Shown: positions 6,906 to 14,566 of the stretch, one piece after another | Layout: each line of letters begins with the position of its first letter | Numbering within the stretch: the stretch's first letter is position 1 | Assembly: GCA_035524275.1 (NCBI GenBank) | Contig: DATKPC010000075.1 | Coordinates: 1 to 29,675 of the forward strand | DNA: 29,675 nt | Source: DATKPC01 sp035524275 | GTDB lineage: Bacteria > Pseudomonadota > Gammaproteobacteria > Burkholderiales > Burkholderiaceae_F | Reading direction: 5' to 3' | Program-made: the position numbers and the translations under genes | Notes under the pieces: model-generated | The model's database searches: none | Seen by the model: only the letters and a program-made list of their open reading frames with translations | Told to the model about the DNA's origin: nothing

Positions 6906-7997
6906 CTAGAACATTTCCACGTCGCTGGTGTTGATGATTTCCTGGACGAGGCCGGCCTCGAGCAGCCGCTCGTAGCCCTGGATCTGGTTGCGCCCGTTGT
7001 TCTTGGCGAAGTACAGCGCGGCGTCGGCTCGCTCGAACGCGGTCGCGGAGGCCTCGACGTCGCGGATCTGCGTGTAGCCGAGGCTCACCGTGACGCGACC
7101 CACCTGCGGGAAGGGATGGTTCTCGATCGCCGCGCGCAGCCGCTCGAAGGCCGCGGCGGCACCCGGCTCGGCGCAGCGGTCGAGGATGATGCTGAACTCC
7201 TCGCCGCCGAACCGGAAGAGCTGGTCGGCCCCGCGGAAGCTCTCGCGCATCAGGCGCGCGACGAGCAGCAGGACCTCGTCGCCGAAGAGGTGGCCGAAGC
7301 GGTCGTTGATCGTCTTGAACTTGTCGATGTCGAGGACGCCGAGCCAGCTCGGCAGCGTGCTGTTGCCGTCGCGCGCCATGTGGCGCGCGCGATCGCGGAC
7401 CTTCTCGAAGGTCGCCTCGAACGTGCGCCGGTTCATCAGGCCGGTCAGCGTGTCCTTCTCGCCGTAGTCCAGCAGCGACACGTGGTTCGCGACGACACGC
7501 AGGACCGCGCCGATCAGCCGCGCGTCCCGCGTGCGCAGCGCCGGGCGTTCCGCGTCGAGCTCGATCTCGACGAGCCGCGACAGCTCGCTCTCGCCGAACA
7601 GCGGGAAGACGCTGAAGAGGCGCTCGCGACCCGTGCTGTCCTCCGATTGCCAATGCACCGCGTCGGCGAGCATCTGGCATTCGTTCCAGTGGGTCACCTC
7701 GCGCAGCGACGGCAACAGGCGGGGCTCCGTCGCGTCCAGGCCGACGACATGCCCGCCGCGTTCGATGCTGATGCGGCGCTGGACCCGCTGCGCCTCGCCG
7801 TCGGAGATCACGCGGTACAGCGTGACCCGATCGGGATCGACCATCTCGGCGACGAGGCGCGCGATGGCCTCGTCGAGATCGTCTCGATCCCGACAGCGGG
7901 TGGCTTCGGCCACCGACTCGATCAATCGGCGCATCACCTTCGCGTGACCTCGTGCATCGATTGGGACGGCCCGTTCGCGGCCATCGCATTCGTTCAT
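6906..7997 (-). CDS. GGDEF-domain diguanylate cyclase
   Basis: The protein (363 residues from ATG at 7997) has a C-terminal GGDEF domain, which joins two GTP into the second messenger c-di-GMP. The active site is FRFGGEEF (GGEEF at 264-268), with DTLTGLMNRR at its start and DIDKFKTINDRFGH for metal and substrate binding. The RGAD at 255-258, five residues before GGEEF, is an intact RxxD product-inhibition site. The first ~170 residues have no membrane span and look like a GAF-type sensor domain, though I cannot name it firmly. A TTG at 8027 in frame would add 10 residues; neither start has a clear ribosome site. It is the gene upstream of sodC on the same strand, 155 bases away. Confidence 0.9.
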   Translation of the reverse strand: MNECDGRERAVPIDARGHAKVMRRLIESVAEATRCRDRDDLDEAIARLVAEMVDPDRVTLYRVISDGEAQRVQRRISIERGGHVVGLDATEPRLLPSLREVTHWNECQMLADAVHWQSEDSTGRERLFSVFPLFGESELSRLVEIELDAERPALRTRDARLIGAVLRVVANHVSLLDYGEKDTLTGLMNRRTFEATFEKVRDRARHMARDGNSTLPSWLGVLDIDKFKTINDRFGHLFGDEVLLLVARLMRESFRGADQLFRFGGEEFSIILDRCAEPGAAAAFERLRAAIENHPFPQVGRVTVSLGYTQIRDVEASATAFERADAALYFAKNNGRNQIQGYERLLEAGLVQEIINTSDVEMF

Positions 7998-8080
7998 GCC
8001 GGCGTGAAACGCGCGGGAAGTCCGCAACCGGTCGGAGACAAGATTACGGGCCGCGCTGCGGGCGCAAAGCCTGAAATGCG

Positions 8081-8103
8081 AAACAAAAGCGGGCCAATGC
8101 CCG
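8081..8103 (-). terminator. Rho-independent terminator downstream of the coiled-coil gene
   Basis: On the - strand CGGGC-ATTG-GCCCG is followed by CTTTTGTTT. It lies 125 bases after the stop of the 716-residue coiled-coil gene and before the GGDEF gene, so it likely ends the ompA-like / coiled-coil transcript. Confidence 0.5.
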
Positions 8104-8227
8104 GATTGAACCCGAATCGGCGGCTGCGGACAGTCCGGGGGCTGGCGCGGGATTCCCCTGGCCTCACCCCAAGACCCCGCTCACGCTTCACGCGACGAAC
8201 TGCCGCCGCCTCGACGCGTGAACCGGC

Positions 8228-10378
8228 CTAGAGCTCCTCGCCGTACTTGCGGAAGTGCTGCTCCTTCGCACCGCGAATCCAGCGGTCGCGGACGATGCGG
8301 CCGTGGAAATTCTCGAGCTGCGCATCGATGCGTTCGATATCGGCCTCGGTCCACAGCGCGATCTGCCGGAACTGCGTGATGCCGATGCCGTGCAGCAGCC
8401 GCTCGAGCACCGGGCCGATGCCGTAGATGAGCTTGAGGTCATCCGGTCCATCGCGCGACGCCGATCGCTGGCGCCGTCGCTGGCGCCGACCGGCCGGCGC
8501 GACGGCGGCCTCGACCGTCCTGGGTGCATCCGGCGATTCGGCGGGCGCGATCGCCCGGCTTCCCGGCGGGTCGAGCAGGGCTCCGTGCGACCGCCGCCCC
8601 GCCGCGCCGGCGGCGGGCGAGGCCGCGGCAGGCGAGGCCGCGGCAGGCGAGGCCGCCAAAGGCGCGCCGGCGGGCTCGTCCTCGGCGACCGCGGGGGCTT
8701 CCATCGGGCGCGCCGCGGCCTCGGCGGCACGCGCCTGCAGGCGAGCGATTTCCTCGTCGCGCGCGGCGAGCTGCCGTCGCAGCGGCTCCAGCTCCGCGGA
8801 CAGCTCGCGCAGCCGCGCCGATTCGACCTCGCGGGCGTCGTGCGCCGAACGCGCCTCGCGCGCGGCTTCCTCCGCCGACGCGAGCCGCGCGCGCAATTCC
8901 TCCGCCTCGGCCGCGGCGGCGTCGCGCGCAGCCGCCGCGGCGCGCGCCTGCGCTTCGGCGCCCTCGACGCCCGACTGCAGTTCCGCGACCTGGCGTGCCA
9001 GCACCGCGATGCGGCTGCGCGAATCGTTTTCCTTCCGGTCGCTGGACGCGAGCGCCGTGCGCAGGCGGATGAGGTCGTTTTCCACGACGTCCAGTCGCGT
9101 CGCGCGCTGCTCCGCGGCTGCGAGGCGCTCGCGCAGCCGCGCGGCTTCGCCGGCGGCATCGTCGGCCGCGGTGGCCGCCCGCGTCCGTTCGAGCTCCGAG
9201 GCTTCGCGGATCGTGGCGACCTCGCTCGCGGCCGCGTCGCCGCGCTCCTCGAGGCGCCGCAGCGCGTCGGCGAGGCGCGCGACCTCCGCGCGCGATTCGG
9301 CGAGCTCGGCCTCGCGCTCCGCCACGCGCGCCTCGGCGACCGGCAACGCGGCCGCGAGCCGGTCCAGTTCCGGAAGCCGCGCCCGCGCCTGGACGAGTTC
9401 GCCATAGATGGCCGCCAGGTCGCGCGTCTGTCCCTCGAGCTCGGCAACGCGCGCCTGCTGCCGTGCGAGCTCCGCCTCGGTGTCCGCCGCGCGTTGCGCC
9501 CGGGCCTTCAGCGCCTCGGCGTCCTCGGCCGCCGCCGCGAGCTGCGCCTCGAGGGCGCCGATGCGCTCGCTCGCCTCCAGCGCGCGGGTCTCGGCGGCGC
9601 GCAGCCTCGCAGCCATCTCGGAGCTCGCATTCGCCGCGGTCTGCGCCTCGCTGCGCCGCGCCTGCGCCTCCGTCGTCGCGTCGTCGACCGTCGAGCGCGC
9701 CCGTTCGACGACGCGCTCGTAGTCGGCCGCCTGCTCGCGCGCGGCGGCAAGCTCGGCCTTCAGCGACGCGTTGTCCCGCCGCAGCGCGACGACATCCTCC
9801 TGGCCGGCCAGCGCGCTCTGCAATTGCTGGCGGACGGCGGCGAGCGACTGCTCGATCTGCTTCTGCCTCTCGAGCGTCGTCGCCTCCTCGCGCGCCCGCT
9901 GGGCCCGCTCCGACTCCAGCAGGCGCGCCAGCTCCGCTTCGCGGGCGCTCGCCTCGCGCGCCGCGGACGCTTCGGCCTCGAGACGCGCCGCGTTTTCGCG
10001 CGCCTGCGTCTCGGCCGCCGCGAAGCGCGCGCTCAGCAGCTCGTATTCGGTGTCGCGTCGCGACTGCTGTTCGCGGATCGCGGCGAGCTGGCGGCGCGCG
10101 TCGGCGACCGCCTTGTCGTGGTCCGGACGCGCCCCCCTCAGCGCCTCCAGTTCGCGTTCGAGCGTCGCGATGCGCTGCCGCGCCGCCTCCAGCTCCGCGC
10201 CGCGTTGTGCCTCGCCCTGCATCCCGCTGGTCGCGAATGCCCGCGCCTTCGCCAGGTCCGCCTGCAGTACCGCCATCCGCGACCGCCAGCCGATCCGCGC
10301 GAGCTGCCAGCCGACGACGAATCCCACCGCCGCCGCCACGACGAGGCAGGCGTAAATCCGCGCCAGCAGTTCGAACAT
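8228..10378 (-). CDS. Membrane-anchored long coiled-coil protein with C-terminal helix-hairpin-helix domain
   Basis: This 716-residue protein has one N-terminal membrane helix (about residues 5-25), then nearly 550 residues of Ala/Glu/Arg-rich heptads that read as continuous coiled coil. A Pro/Ala-rich linker follows with tandem SPAAA repeats (about 573-588). The last ~70 residues are a folded domain containing DDLKLIYGIGPVLERLL and GITQFRQIALWT, the helix-hairpin-helix-like module found at the end of several uncharacterised proteobacterial proteins. That module resembles DNA-binding HhH folds, but binding is not shown. The start is well fixed by AAGGAG upstream of ATG. It follows the OmpA-like gene by 43 bases, so the two are probably one operon. 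The function is unknown; a structural or tethering role is an inference. Confidence 0.85.
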   Translation of the reverse strand: MFELLARIYACLVVAAAVGFVVGWQLARIGWRSRMAVLQADLAKARAFATSGMQGEAQRGAELEAARQRIATLERELEALRGARPDHDKAVADARRQLAAIREQQSRRDTEYELLSARFAAAETQARENAARLEAEASAAREASAREAELARLLESERAQRAREEATTLERQKQIEQSLAAVRQQLQSALAGQEDVVALRRDNASLKAELAAAREQAADYERVVERARSTVDDATTEAQARRSEAQTAANASSEMAARLRAAETRALEASERIGALEAQLAAAAEDAEALKARAQRAADTEAELARQQARVAELEGQTRDLAAIYGELVQARARLPELDRLAAALPVAEARVAEREAELAESRAEVARLADALRRLEERGDAAASEVATIREASELERTRAATAADDAAGEAARLRERLAAAEQRATRLDVVENDLIRLRTALASSDRKENDSRSRIAVLARQVAELQSGVEGAEAQARAAAAARDAAAAEAEELRARLASAEEAAREARSAHDAREVESARLRELSAELEPLRRQLAARDEEIARLQARAAEAAARPMEAPAVAEDEPAGAPLAASPAAASPAAASPAAGAAGRRSHGALLDPPGSRAIAPAESPDAPRTVEAAVAPAGRRQRRRQRSASRDGPDDLKLIYGIGPVLERLLHGIGITQFRQIALWTEADIERIDAQLENFHGRIVRDRWIRGAKEQHFRKYGEEL
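8616..8658. repeat. 15-bp tandem repeat inside the coiled-coil gene
   Basis: The unit ggcgaggccgcggca occurs at 8616-8630 and 8631-8645, followed by a partial third copy to 8658. The repeats are in frame and encode the SPAAA linker before the C-terminal domain, so copy-number change would only lengthen or shorten the linker. Confidence 0.85.
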
Positions 10379-10421
10379 CGTCAGTTGCTCCTTGGCGCGG
10401 CGCCAGCTCCGCCGCGAGCCC

Positions 10422-11012
10422 TCATTTCAGCACGGTGAATTCGACCCGACGGTTGCGCGTGCGTCCGTCGGCCGTGGCATTGTCGGCCACGGGTCGCTCG
10501 GCGCCGAAGCCGCGCGCCTCCATCCGCGCGGCGGCGACGCCCCGATCGACGAGGTAGGCACGGACCGCCTCCGCACGCTGGCGCGACAGCGTCACGTTGA
10601 ATGCCGGGTCCCCCATGTTGTCGGTGTAGCCGTCGATCGCCAACCGGGCATCGGGTTCCGCCTGGATCGGCGCGACCAGTTTGTCGAGCAGCGCGCGCCC
10701 GCCCGGCGCCAGCGTCGCGGAACCGATCTCGAACTCGACGACGCGTCCGGCAATGATTCCGTTGACCGCCGCGACGACCCGCGCGGCCGCGGCCACCGGA
10801 TCCGGCGGAGGCGGCGGACTTGCGGGCGCCGGGACCGCCGACGTCCCGGGCGCGCTGCCGGCCCCGGGGTGCGACGATTCGGCGTCGGACGCGACCGCGC
10901 GCGGCGAAACGGCCGTCGGGGACGCGAGGCGCATCGCCTTCGGATAGGCGCAGAACCACGCGATCAGCGCCAGCGCGGCGAACCCTGCGGCGACGATCAG
11001 GAAGCGCTGCAT
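10422..11012 (-). CDS. OmpA-family peptidoglycan-binding protein with N-terminal membrane anchor
   Basis: From ATG at 11012 the protein has 196 residues: a hydrophobic segment starting MQRFLIVAAGF (an uncleaved anchor or signal), a Pro/Ala-rich linker with a run of prolines, and a C-terminal OmpA domain. The domain has GYTDNMGDPAFN and LSRQRAEAVRAYL, whose Asp and Arg bind diaminopimelate of peptidoglycan, and closes with RTRNRRVEF. A GTG at 11138 in frame would add 42 basic residues before the anchor, but it lacks a properly spaced ribosome site, so I prefer 11012. It has no beta-barrel, so it is not a porin. Its partner is the coiled-coil gene immediately downstream. Confidence 0.85.
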   Translation of the reverse strand: MQRFLIVAAGFAALALIAWFCAYPKAMRLASPTAVSPRAVASDAESSHPGAGSAPGTSAVPAPASPPPPPDPVAAAARVVAAVNGIIAGRVVEFEIGSATLAPGGRALLDKLVAPIQAEPDARLAIDGYTDNMGDPAFNVTLSRQRAEAVRAYLVDRGVAAARMEARGFGAERPVADNATADGRTRNRRVEFTVLK

Positions 11013-11260
11013 CCGGTTCGCCGCCGGCTTCGGGCGTCGACTGGGACCTGTCGCACGCGGATTGCCTCGCTGGGTTCGACTTCGCTCGAATTCCGGCCGC
11101 TGTCGCTGCGACCGCGTCGCGGCAAGCCGGAATGCCACTCCCCGAGCCGGGAAACTAGCGCAGAAACTCGATGGCCGTCGTAACGCATTCTGGTAGGAAG
11201 CGGATTAGGACCGGGCTCCGGTGGAGGCATCCGCGGACCCCGGCGGACGCGGCGTATCGC

Positions 11261-11965
11261 CTACGACCTGTCCGTGCCGCGCATCTGGTGCTCGATGCGC
11301 TCCATCGCGAGGCGCAGCTGCGCGACCTCCTCGGCAAGCCGCTCGACCCGCTCGCGCAGCGCGGCGCCGCCATCCGACGGTGCCGCGACGACGACAGGTG
11401 CTGCACCGGTCACCTCGGCGTGCGCGACCGGGCCCGACAGCAGGTGCGCCCAGCGCGGCTCGCGTTCGCCCGGCCGCCGCGGCAGCAACACGACCAGCGG
11501 CCCGCCGCGCTCCGGCGGGCGCTCGCGGAGCTCGTCGAGGAAGCCCTCGACCGCGGACGCGTCGGCGAAGCGATGCATCCGCTCCGTCGCGACGCGCAGT
11601 TCGGCCGCGGTCTGCGCGCCGCGCAGCATCAGCGTCGCGAGCAGCGCGACGGCCTGGTCGGGCACCCGCAGCACGCGGCCCAGATTGTGCGTATACCGCG
11701 CCACCCGCGCGCCGCTCGACTCGATGACGAGCGTGCGCGACTTCAACGCGTCGATCGCGGCGGTCACGTCGCCCTCGCCGACCTGGATGACGGGGTCGCG
11801 ATTGTTCTTCTGGTTGCAGCCGGCAACCAGCGCGTTGAGCGACAGCGGATACGTATCCGGAACGGTCCGCTCCTTCTCGACCAGCACGCCGATGACGCGC
11901 GCCTCGAGCGGCTCGAGCGGCTGCCATGCCGCGTCCGCCGCGGCGCCAGGTATCTGATCGGTCAT
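11261..11965 (-). CDS. yceH: YceH family protein (DUF480)
   Basis: This 234-residue protein has the DUF480 winged-helix pair: EARVIGVLVEKERTVPDTYP followed by LSLNALVAGCNQKNNRDPV near residues 23-60, then LRGAQTAAELR and PRRPGERE, all conserved in YceH. A short C-terminal coiled coil (RLAEEVAQLRLAMERIEHQ) is typical too. The molecular role of YceH is not established; the winged-helix fold hints at nucleic acid binding. The ATG at 11965 has GGACGGAAAG upstream. It is divergent from pcm and separated from the OmpA-like gene by 248 bases, in which I see no feature I can support. Confidence 0.92.
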   Translation of the reverse strand: MTDQIPGAAADAAWQPLEPLEARVIGVLVEKERTVPDTYPLSLNALVAGCNQKNNRDPVIQVGEGDVTAAIDALKSRTLVIESSGARVARYTHNLGRVLRVPDQAVALLATLMLRGAQTAAELRVATERMHRFADASAVEGFLDELRERPPERGGPLVVLLPRRPGEREPRWAHLLSGPVAHAEVTGAAPVVVAAPSDGGAALRERVERLAEEVAQLRLAMERIEHQMRGTDRS

Positions 11966-12062
11966 CGACTTTCCGTCCTGCCTCCCGGTGCGCCAGCGGC
12001 CCGCCGTGCCTTCCGGATGCCGCCGTCATCGGCCGCTACGATAGCGCGCCGGCCGGCACGGT

Positions 12063-12068
12063 TAGAAT
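12063..12068 (+). promoter_or_regulatory. Putative -10 box for the pcm-rhodanese-tolC operon
   Basis: The hexamer TAGAAT in gttagaatcc matches TATAAT at 5 of 6 positions and would start transcription near 12075, about 44 bases before the pcm ATG. No good -35 is seen at 16-18 bases spacing. Confidence 0.35.
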
Positions 12069-12118
12069 CCGGTGCGCTTCCGCCGCGGGCGGGGACTGGA
12101 ACGCAGGATATGGGATCG

Positions 12119-12787
12119 ATGGACACCGAGCGCGCGCGCTTCAACATGATCGAACAGCAGGTCCGGCCTTGGGACGTGCTGGACCAGACGGTTCTCGACC
12201 TCCTGGAAGTCGTCCGGCGCGAGACCTTCGTGCCGCGGCCGTTCGCCGACCTCGCCTTCGTCGACACCGAGCTGCCGTTGACGATCGACGGCGTCGCGAC
12301 CGGGGAATCGATGTTCTCGCCGAAGGTCGAGGCGCGGCTGCTGCAGGAACTGGCGATCCGGCCGCACGAACGGGTCCTGGAGATCGGCGCCGGCTCCGGC
12401 TACATGGCGGCGCTCGCGGCGCACAAGGGGCAGCACGTGCTGACGATCGAGATCCATCCGGTCCTGCAGGCCTTCGCGAACGCGAACCTGGGCCGCGCCG
12501 GGATCCGCAACGTCGACGTCATCGGCGGCGACGGTGCCCGCGGCTGGGCGCAGCGCGCGCCCTTCGACGTGATCATCGTCTCCGGCGGCCTGCCGGCGAT
12601 ACCGGACGAGCTGCGCGCGCAACTGCGCGTCGGCGGCCGGATGAGCGTCATCGTCGGCGATCCGCCGGCCATGGAGGCGCAGATCGTCACGCGCGTCACC
12701 GACGACGACTTCGAGGTCGAGAACCTCTTCGAAACCAGCACCCGGCTGCTGCGCAACGCGTGGCGGCCGAACCGGTTCCGCCTCTGA
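12119..12787 (+). CDS. pcm: Protein-L-isoaspartate O-methyltransferase family protein
   Basis: PCMT enzymes methylate isoaspartyl residues in damaged proteins so that they can revert to aspartate. The 222-residue protein has the SAM site VLEIGAGSGYMAALA (about 83-97), an acidic LTIEIHP after the second strand, and the early MIEQQVRPW and FVPRPFADLAFVD of this subgroup. The subgroup sits before a rhodanese and tolC in many betaproteobacteria and differs from E. coli Pcm, so repair activity is likely but not certain. ATG at 12119 is chosen because AGGA at 12105-12108 is then 10 bases away; the ATG at 12110 would overlap that site. The rhodanese begins 32 bases after the stop. Confidence 0.88.
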   Translation: MDTERARFNMIEQQVRPWDVLDQTVLDLLEVVRRETFVPRPFADLAFVDTELPLTIDGVATGESMFSPKVEARLLQELAIRPHERVLEIGAGSGYMAALAAHKGQHVLTIEIHPVLQAFANANLGRAGIRNVDVIGGDGARGWAQRAPFDVIIVSGGLPAIPDELRAQLRVGGRMSVIVGDPPAMEAQIVTRVTDDDFEVENLFETSTRLLRNAWRPNRFRL

Positions 12788-12819
12788 CAGCGGACGACGG
12801 CACGAACGGCGCGGCGCGC

Positions 12820-13143
12820 ATGCGACAGATCTCGGCCAAGGAGCTCGCGGAGTGGCGCGCCGACCCGCAGCGGCCTGCTCCGCAGCTTCTCGACGTCCGC
12901 GAAGCCTGGGAATTCGACCTCTGCCGCCTCGAAGGCGCGCAGCACGTCCCGATGCGCGAGATACCGGCGTCGGTCGATCGGCTCGATCCGGCACGTCCCG
13001 TCGTCTGCATCTGCCACCACGGCGGGCGCAGCCAGCAGGTCGCGATATTCCTCGAAAGCCGCGGCTTCAGCCAGGTCTACAACCTGAGCGGCGGCGTCGA
13101 CGCCTGGAGCCGCGACGTCGACCCGGCGCTGCGCCGCTACTGA
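12820..13143 (+). CDS. Single-domain rhodanese-like sulfurtransferase
   Basis: This 107-residue protein is one rhodanese domain (GlpE/PspE size). LLDVREAWEF (23-32) and VPMREIP (about 44-50) are standard, and the active loop CHHGGRS carries the catalytic cysteine followed by the cradle residues, so sulfur transfer should be possible. The closing NLSGGVDAWS is also typical. No signal peptide is present, so it acts in the cytoplasm. It lies in one operon between pcm and tolC, 26 bases before tolC. The physiological sulfur donor and acceptor cannot be inferred. Confidence 0.93.
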   Translation: MRQISAKELAEWRADPQRPAPQLLDVREAWEFDLCRLEGAQHVPMREIPASVDRLDPARPVVCICHHGGRSQQVAIFLESRGFSQVYNLSGGVDAWSRDVDPALRRY

Positions 13144-13169
13144 CCGCCGCGCAGCCGGCCCCGCGATCG

Positions 13170-14537
13170 ATGACCCTGCCCCGCCCAGATCGACGCCGCC
13201 TCCGGGCGCTTTCCGCCTCGCTTACCGCCGCGCTCGCCGCGCTGTCGCTCGGGGTCGCCGCGCAGCAGGCCGGCAGCGGCGCGCGCAGCGACCTGATGTC
13301 GCTGTATCGCGAAGCGCAGTCCAACGACCCGACCTACGGCTCGGCCCGGCTGGCGCGCGAAGCGGCCGGCGAGCTTCCGGTGCAGGCGCGCGCGGCGCTG
13401 CGGCCGAACGTCTCCGCCGCGGTCGCCGGCAGCGAAAACCGCTACGTCTCGAAGACGCCGTCGCTGGCGTTGAACTATTACTCCTGGGGCCCGACGCTGA
13501 CCGCCACGCTGCCGATCTACCACGCGCAGCTCGGCGACGCGGTGGACCAGGCCGAGCTGTCGGTGCAACGCGCCGAGGCGCAGCTCGCGCAGGCGCGGCA
13601 GGACCTGCTGCTGCGGGTCGCGCAGGCGTATTTCGACGTCCTCGCGGCACAGGACGCGCTCGAGGCGCTCGAGACGAACAAGAAGGCGACGGCGGAGAAT
13701 CTGGCGCAGGCCAAGCGCGAATTCGAGGTCGGCACGAAAACCATCGTCGACACGCACGAGGCCCAGGCCCGCGCCGACCAGATCGAGGCGCAGGAACAGG
13801 TGGCGCTCGGCGACCTCGTCGTCAAGAGAAACGCGCTGAGGGCGATCACCGGCCACGAGCCGGGCCCGCTCGTGCCGCTTGCCGACGGCCCGCAGCTCGC
13901 GGCACCGCAACCGACGGACGCCGAAGCCTGGGCCCGCCGGGCCGAAGAGTCGAATCCGGGCGTCTCGACCGCGCAGGCGAATGCCGACATCGCGCACCTG
14001 GAAACGAAACGGCAGCGCGACGCGCGGCTGCCGACCGTCGACCTGCAGGCGCAGGGAAGCGTCGAACGCTACAACGGCAGCGTCTACCTGCAACCGTCGA
14101 ACACGGCGCGCCAGGCGACGATCGGCGTGCAGGTCACGATCCCGATCTATACCGGCGGCATGATCCAGAGCCAGGTTCGCGAGGCGCTGCTGAACGAGGA
14201 CAAGGCGCGGCAGGACCTGGAGTTCGCCCGACGCAGCGCGTCGCAGGGCGCGCGCCAGGCGTACGTCGGCGCCGTCTACGGCCTGGCGCAGATCCGCGCG
14301 CTGGAGTCCGCCCAGGTCTCCGCGCAGAGCCAGCTTGACTCGACGAAACTCGGCTACAAGGTCGGCGTCCGGATCAACCTCGAGGTGCTCGACGCGGAAA
14401 CGCAGCTCGTCAACACGCGCCGCGACCTGAAGAAGGCCCGCTACGACTTCCTGGTCAACGGGCTGCGCCTGCAGTCCGCCGTCGGCAGCCTGGCGGAGAA
14501 CGACATCGAGGCGGTCAACCGCCTGCTGGGTCGCTAG
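13170..14537 (+). CDS. tolC: TolC family outer membrane efflux/secretion channel
   Basis: This 455-residue protein starts with a signal peptide (hydrophobic segment about 13-27, cleavage after GVAA). It has two homologous halves of long helices and short strands, as in TolC: LMSLYREAQSNDPTYGSAR near the N-terminus, then LTATLPIYHAQLGDAVDQAE, and in the second half VQVTIPIYTGGMIQSQVREA and LGYKVGVRINLEVLDAETQL. TolC trimers form the outer membrane duct for efflux pumps and type I secretion. No membrane-fusion or inner-membrane pump gene is next to it, as usual for the shared housekeeping TolC. It ends 29 bases before the convergent waaA stop. Confidence 0.95.
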   Translation: MTLPRPDRRRLRALSASLTAALAALSLGVAAQQAGSGARSDLMSLYREAQSNDPTYGSARLAREAAGELPVQARAALRPNVSAAVAGSENRYVSKTPSLALNYYSWGPTLTATLPIYHAQLGDAVDQAELSVQRAEAQLAQARQDLLLRVAQAYFDVLAAQDALEALETNKKATAENLAQAKREFEVGTKTIVDTHEAQARADQIEAQEQVALGDLVVKRNALRAITGHEPGPLVPLADGPQLAAPQPTDAEAWARRAEESNPGVSTAQANADIAHLETKRQRDARLPTVDLQAQGSVERYNGSVYLQPSNTARQATIGVQVTIPIYTGGMIQSQVREALLNEDKARQDLEFARRSASQGARQAYVGAVYGLAQIRALESAQVSAQSQLDSTKLGYKVGVRINLEVLDAETQLVNTRRDLKKARYDFLVNGLRLQSAVGSLAENDIEAVNRLLGR

Positions 14538-14566
14538 GAGCTGTCCACGCCCGGTCGTCCCGCAGG

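Noticed and set aside
8255..10438. Open frame of 727 codons on the + strand opposite the coiled-coil gene
   Set aside because: Its composition is Arg/Leu-rich and repetitive, a shadow of the heptad-coding strand. The - strand gene has an ideal ribosome site, membrane helix and a conserved C-terminal domain.
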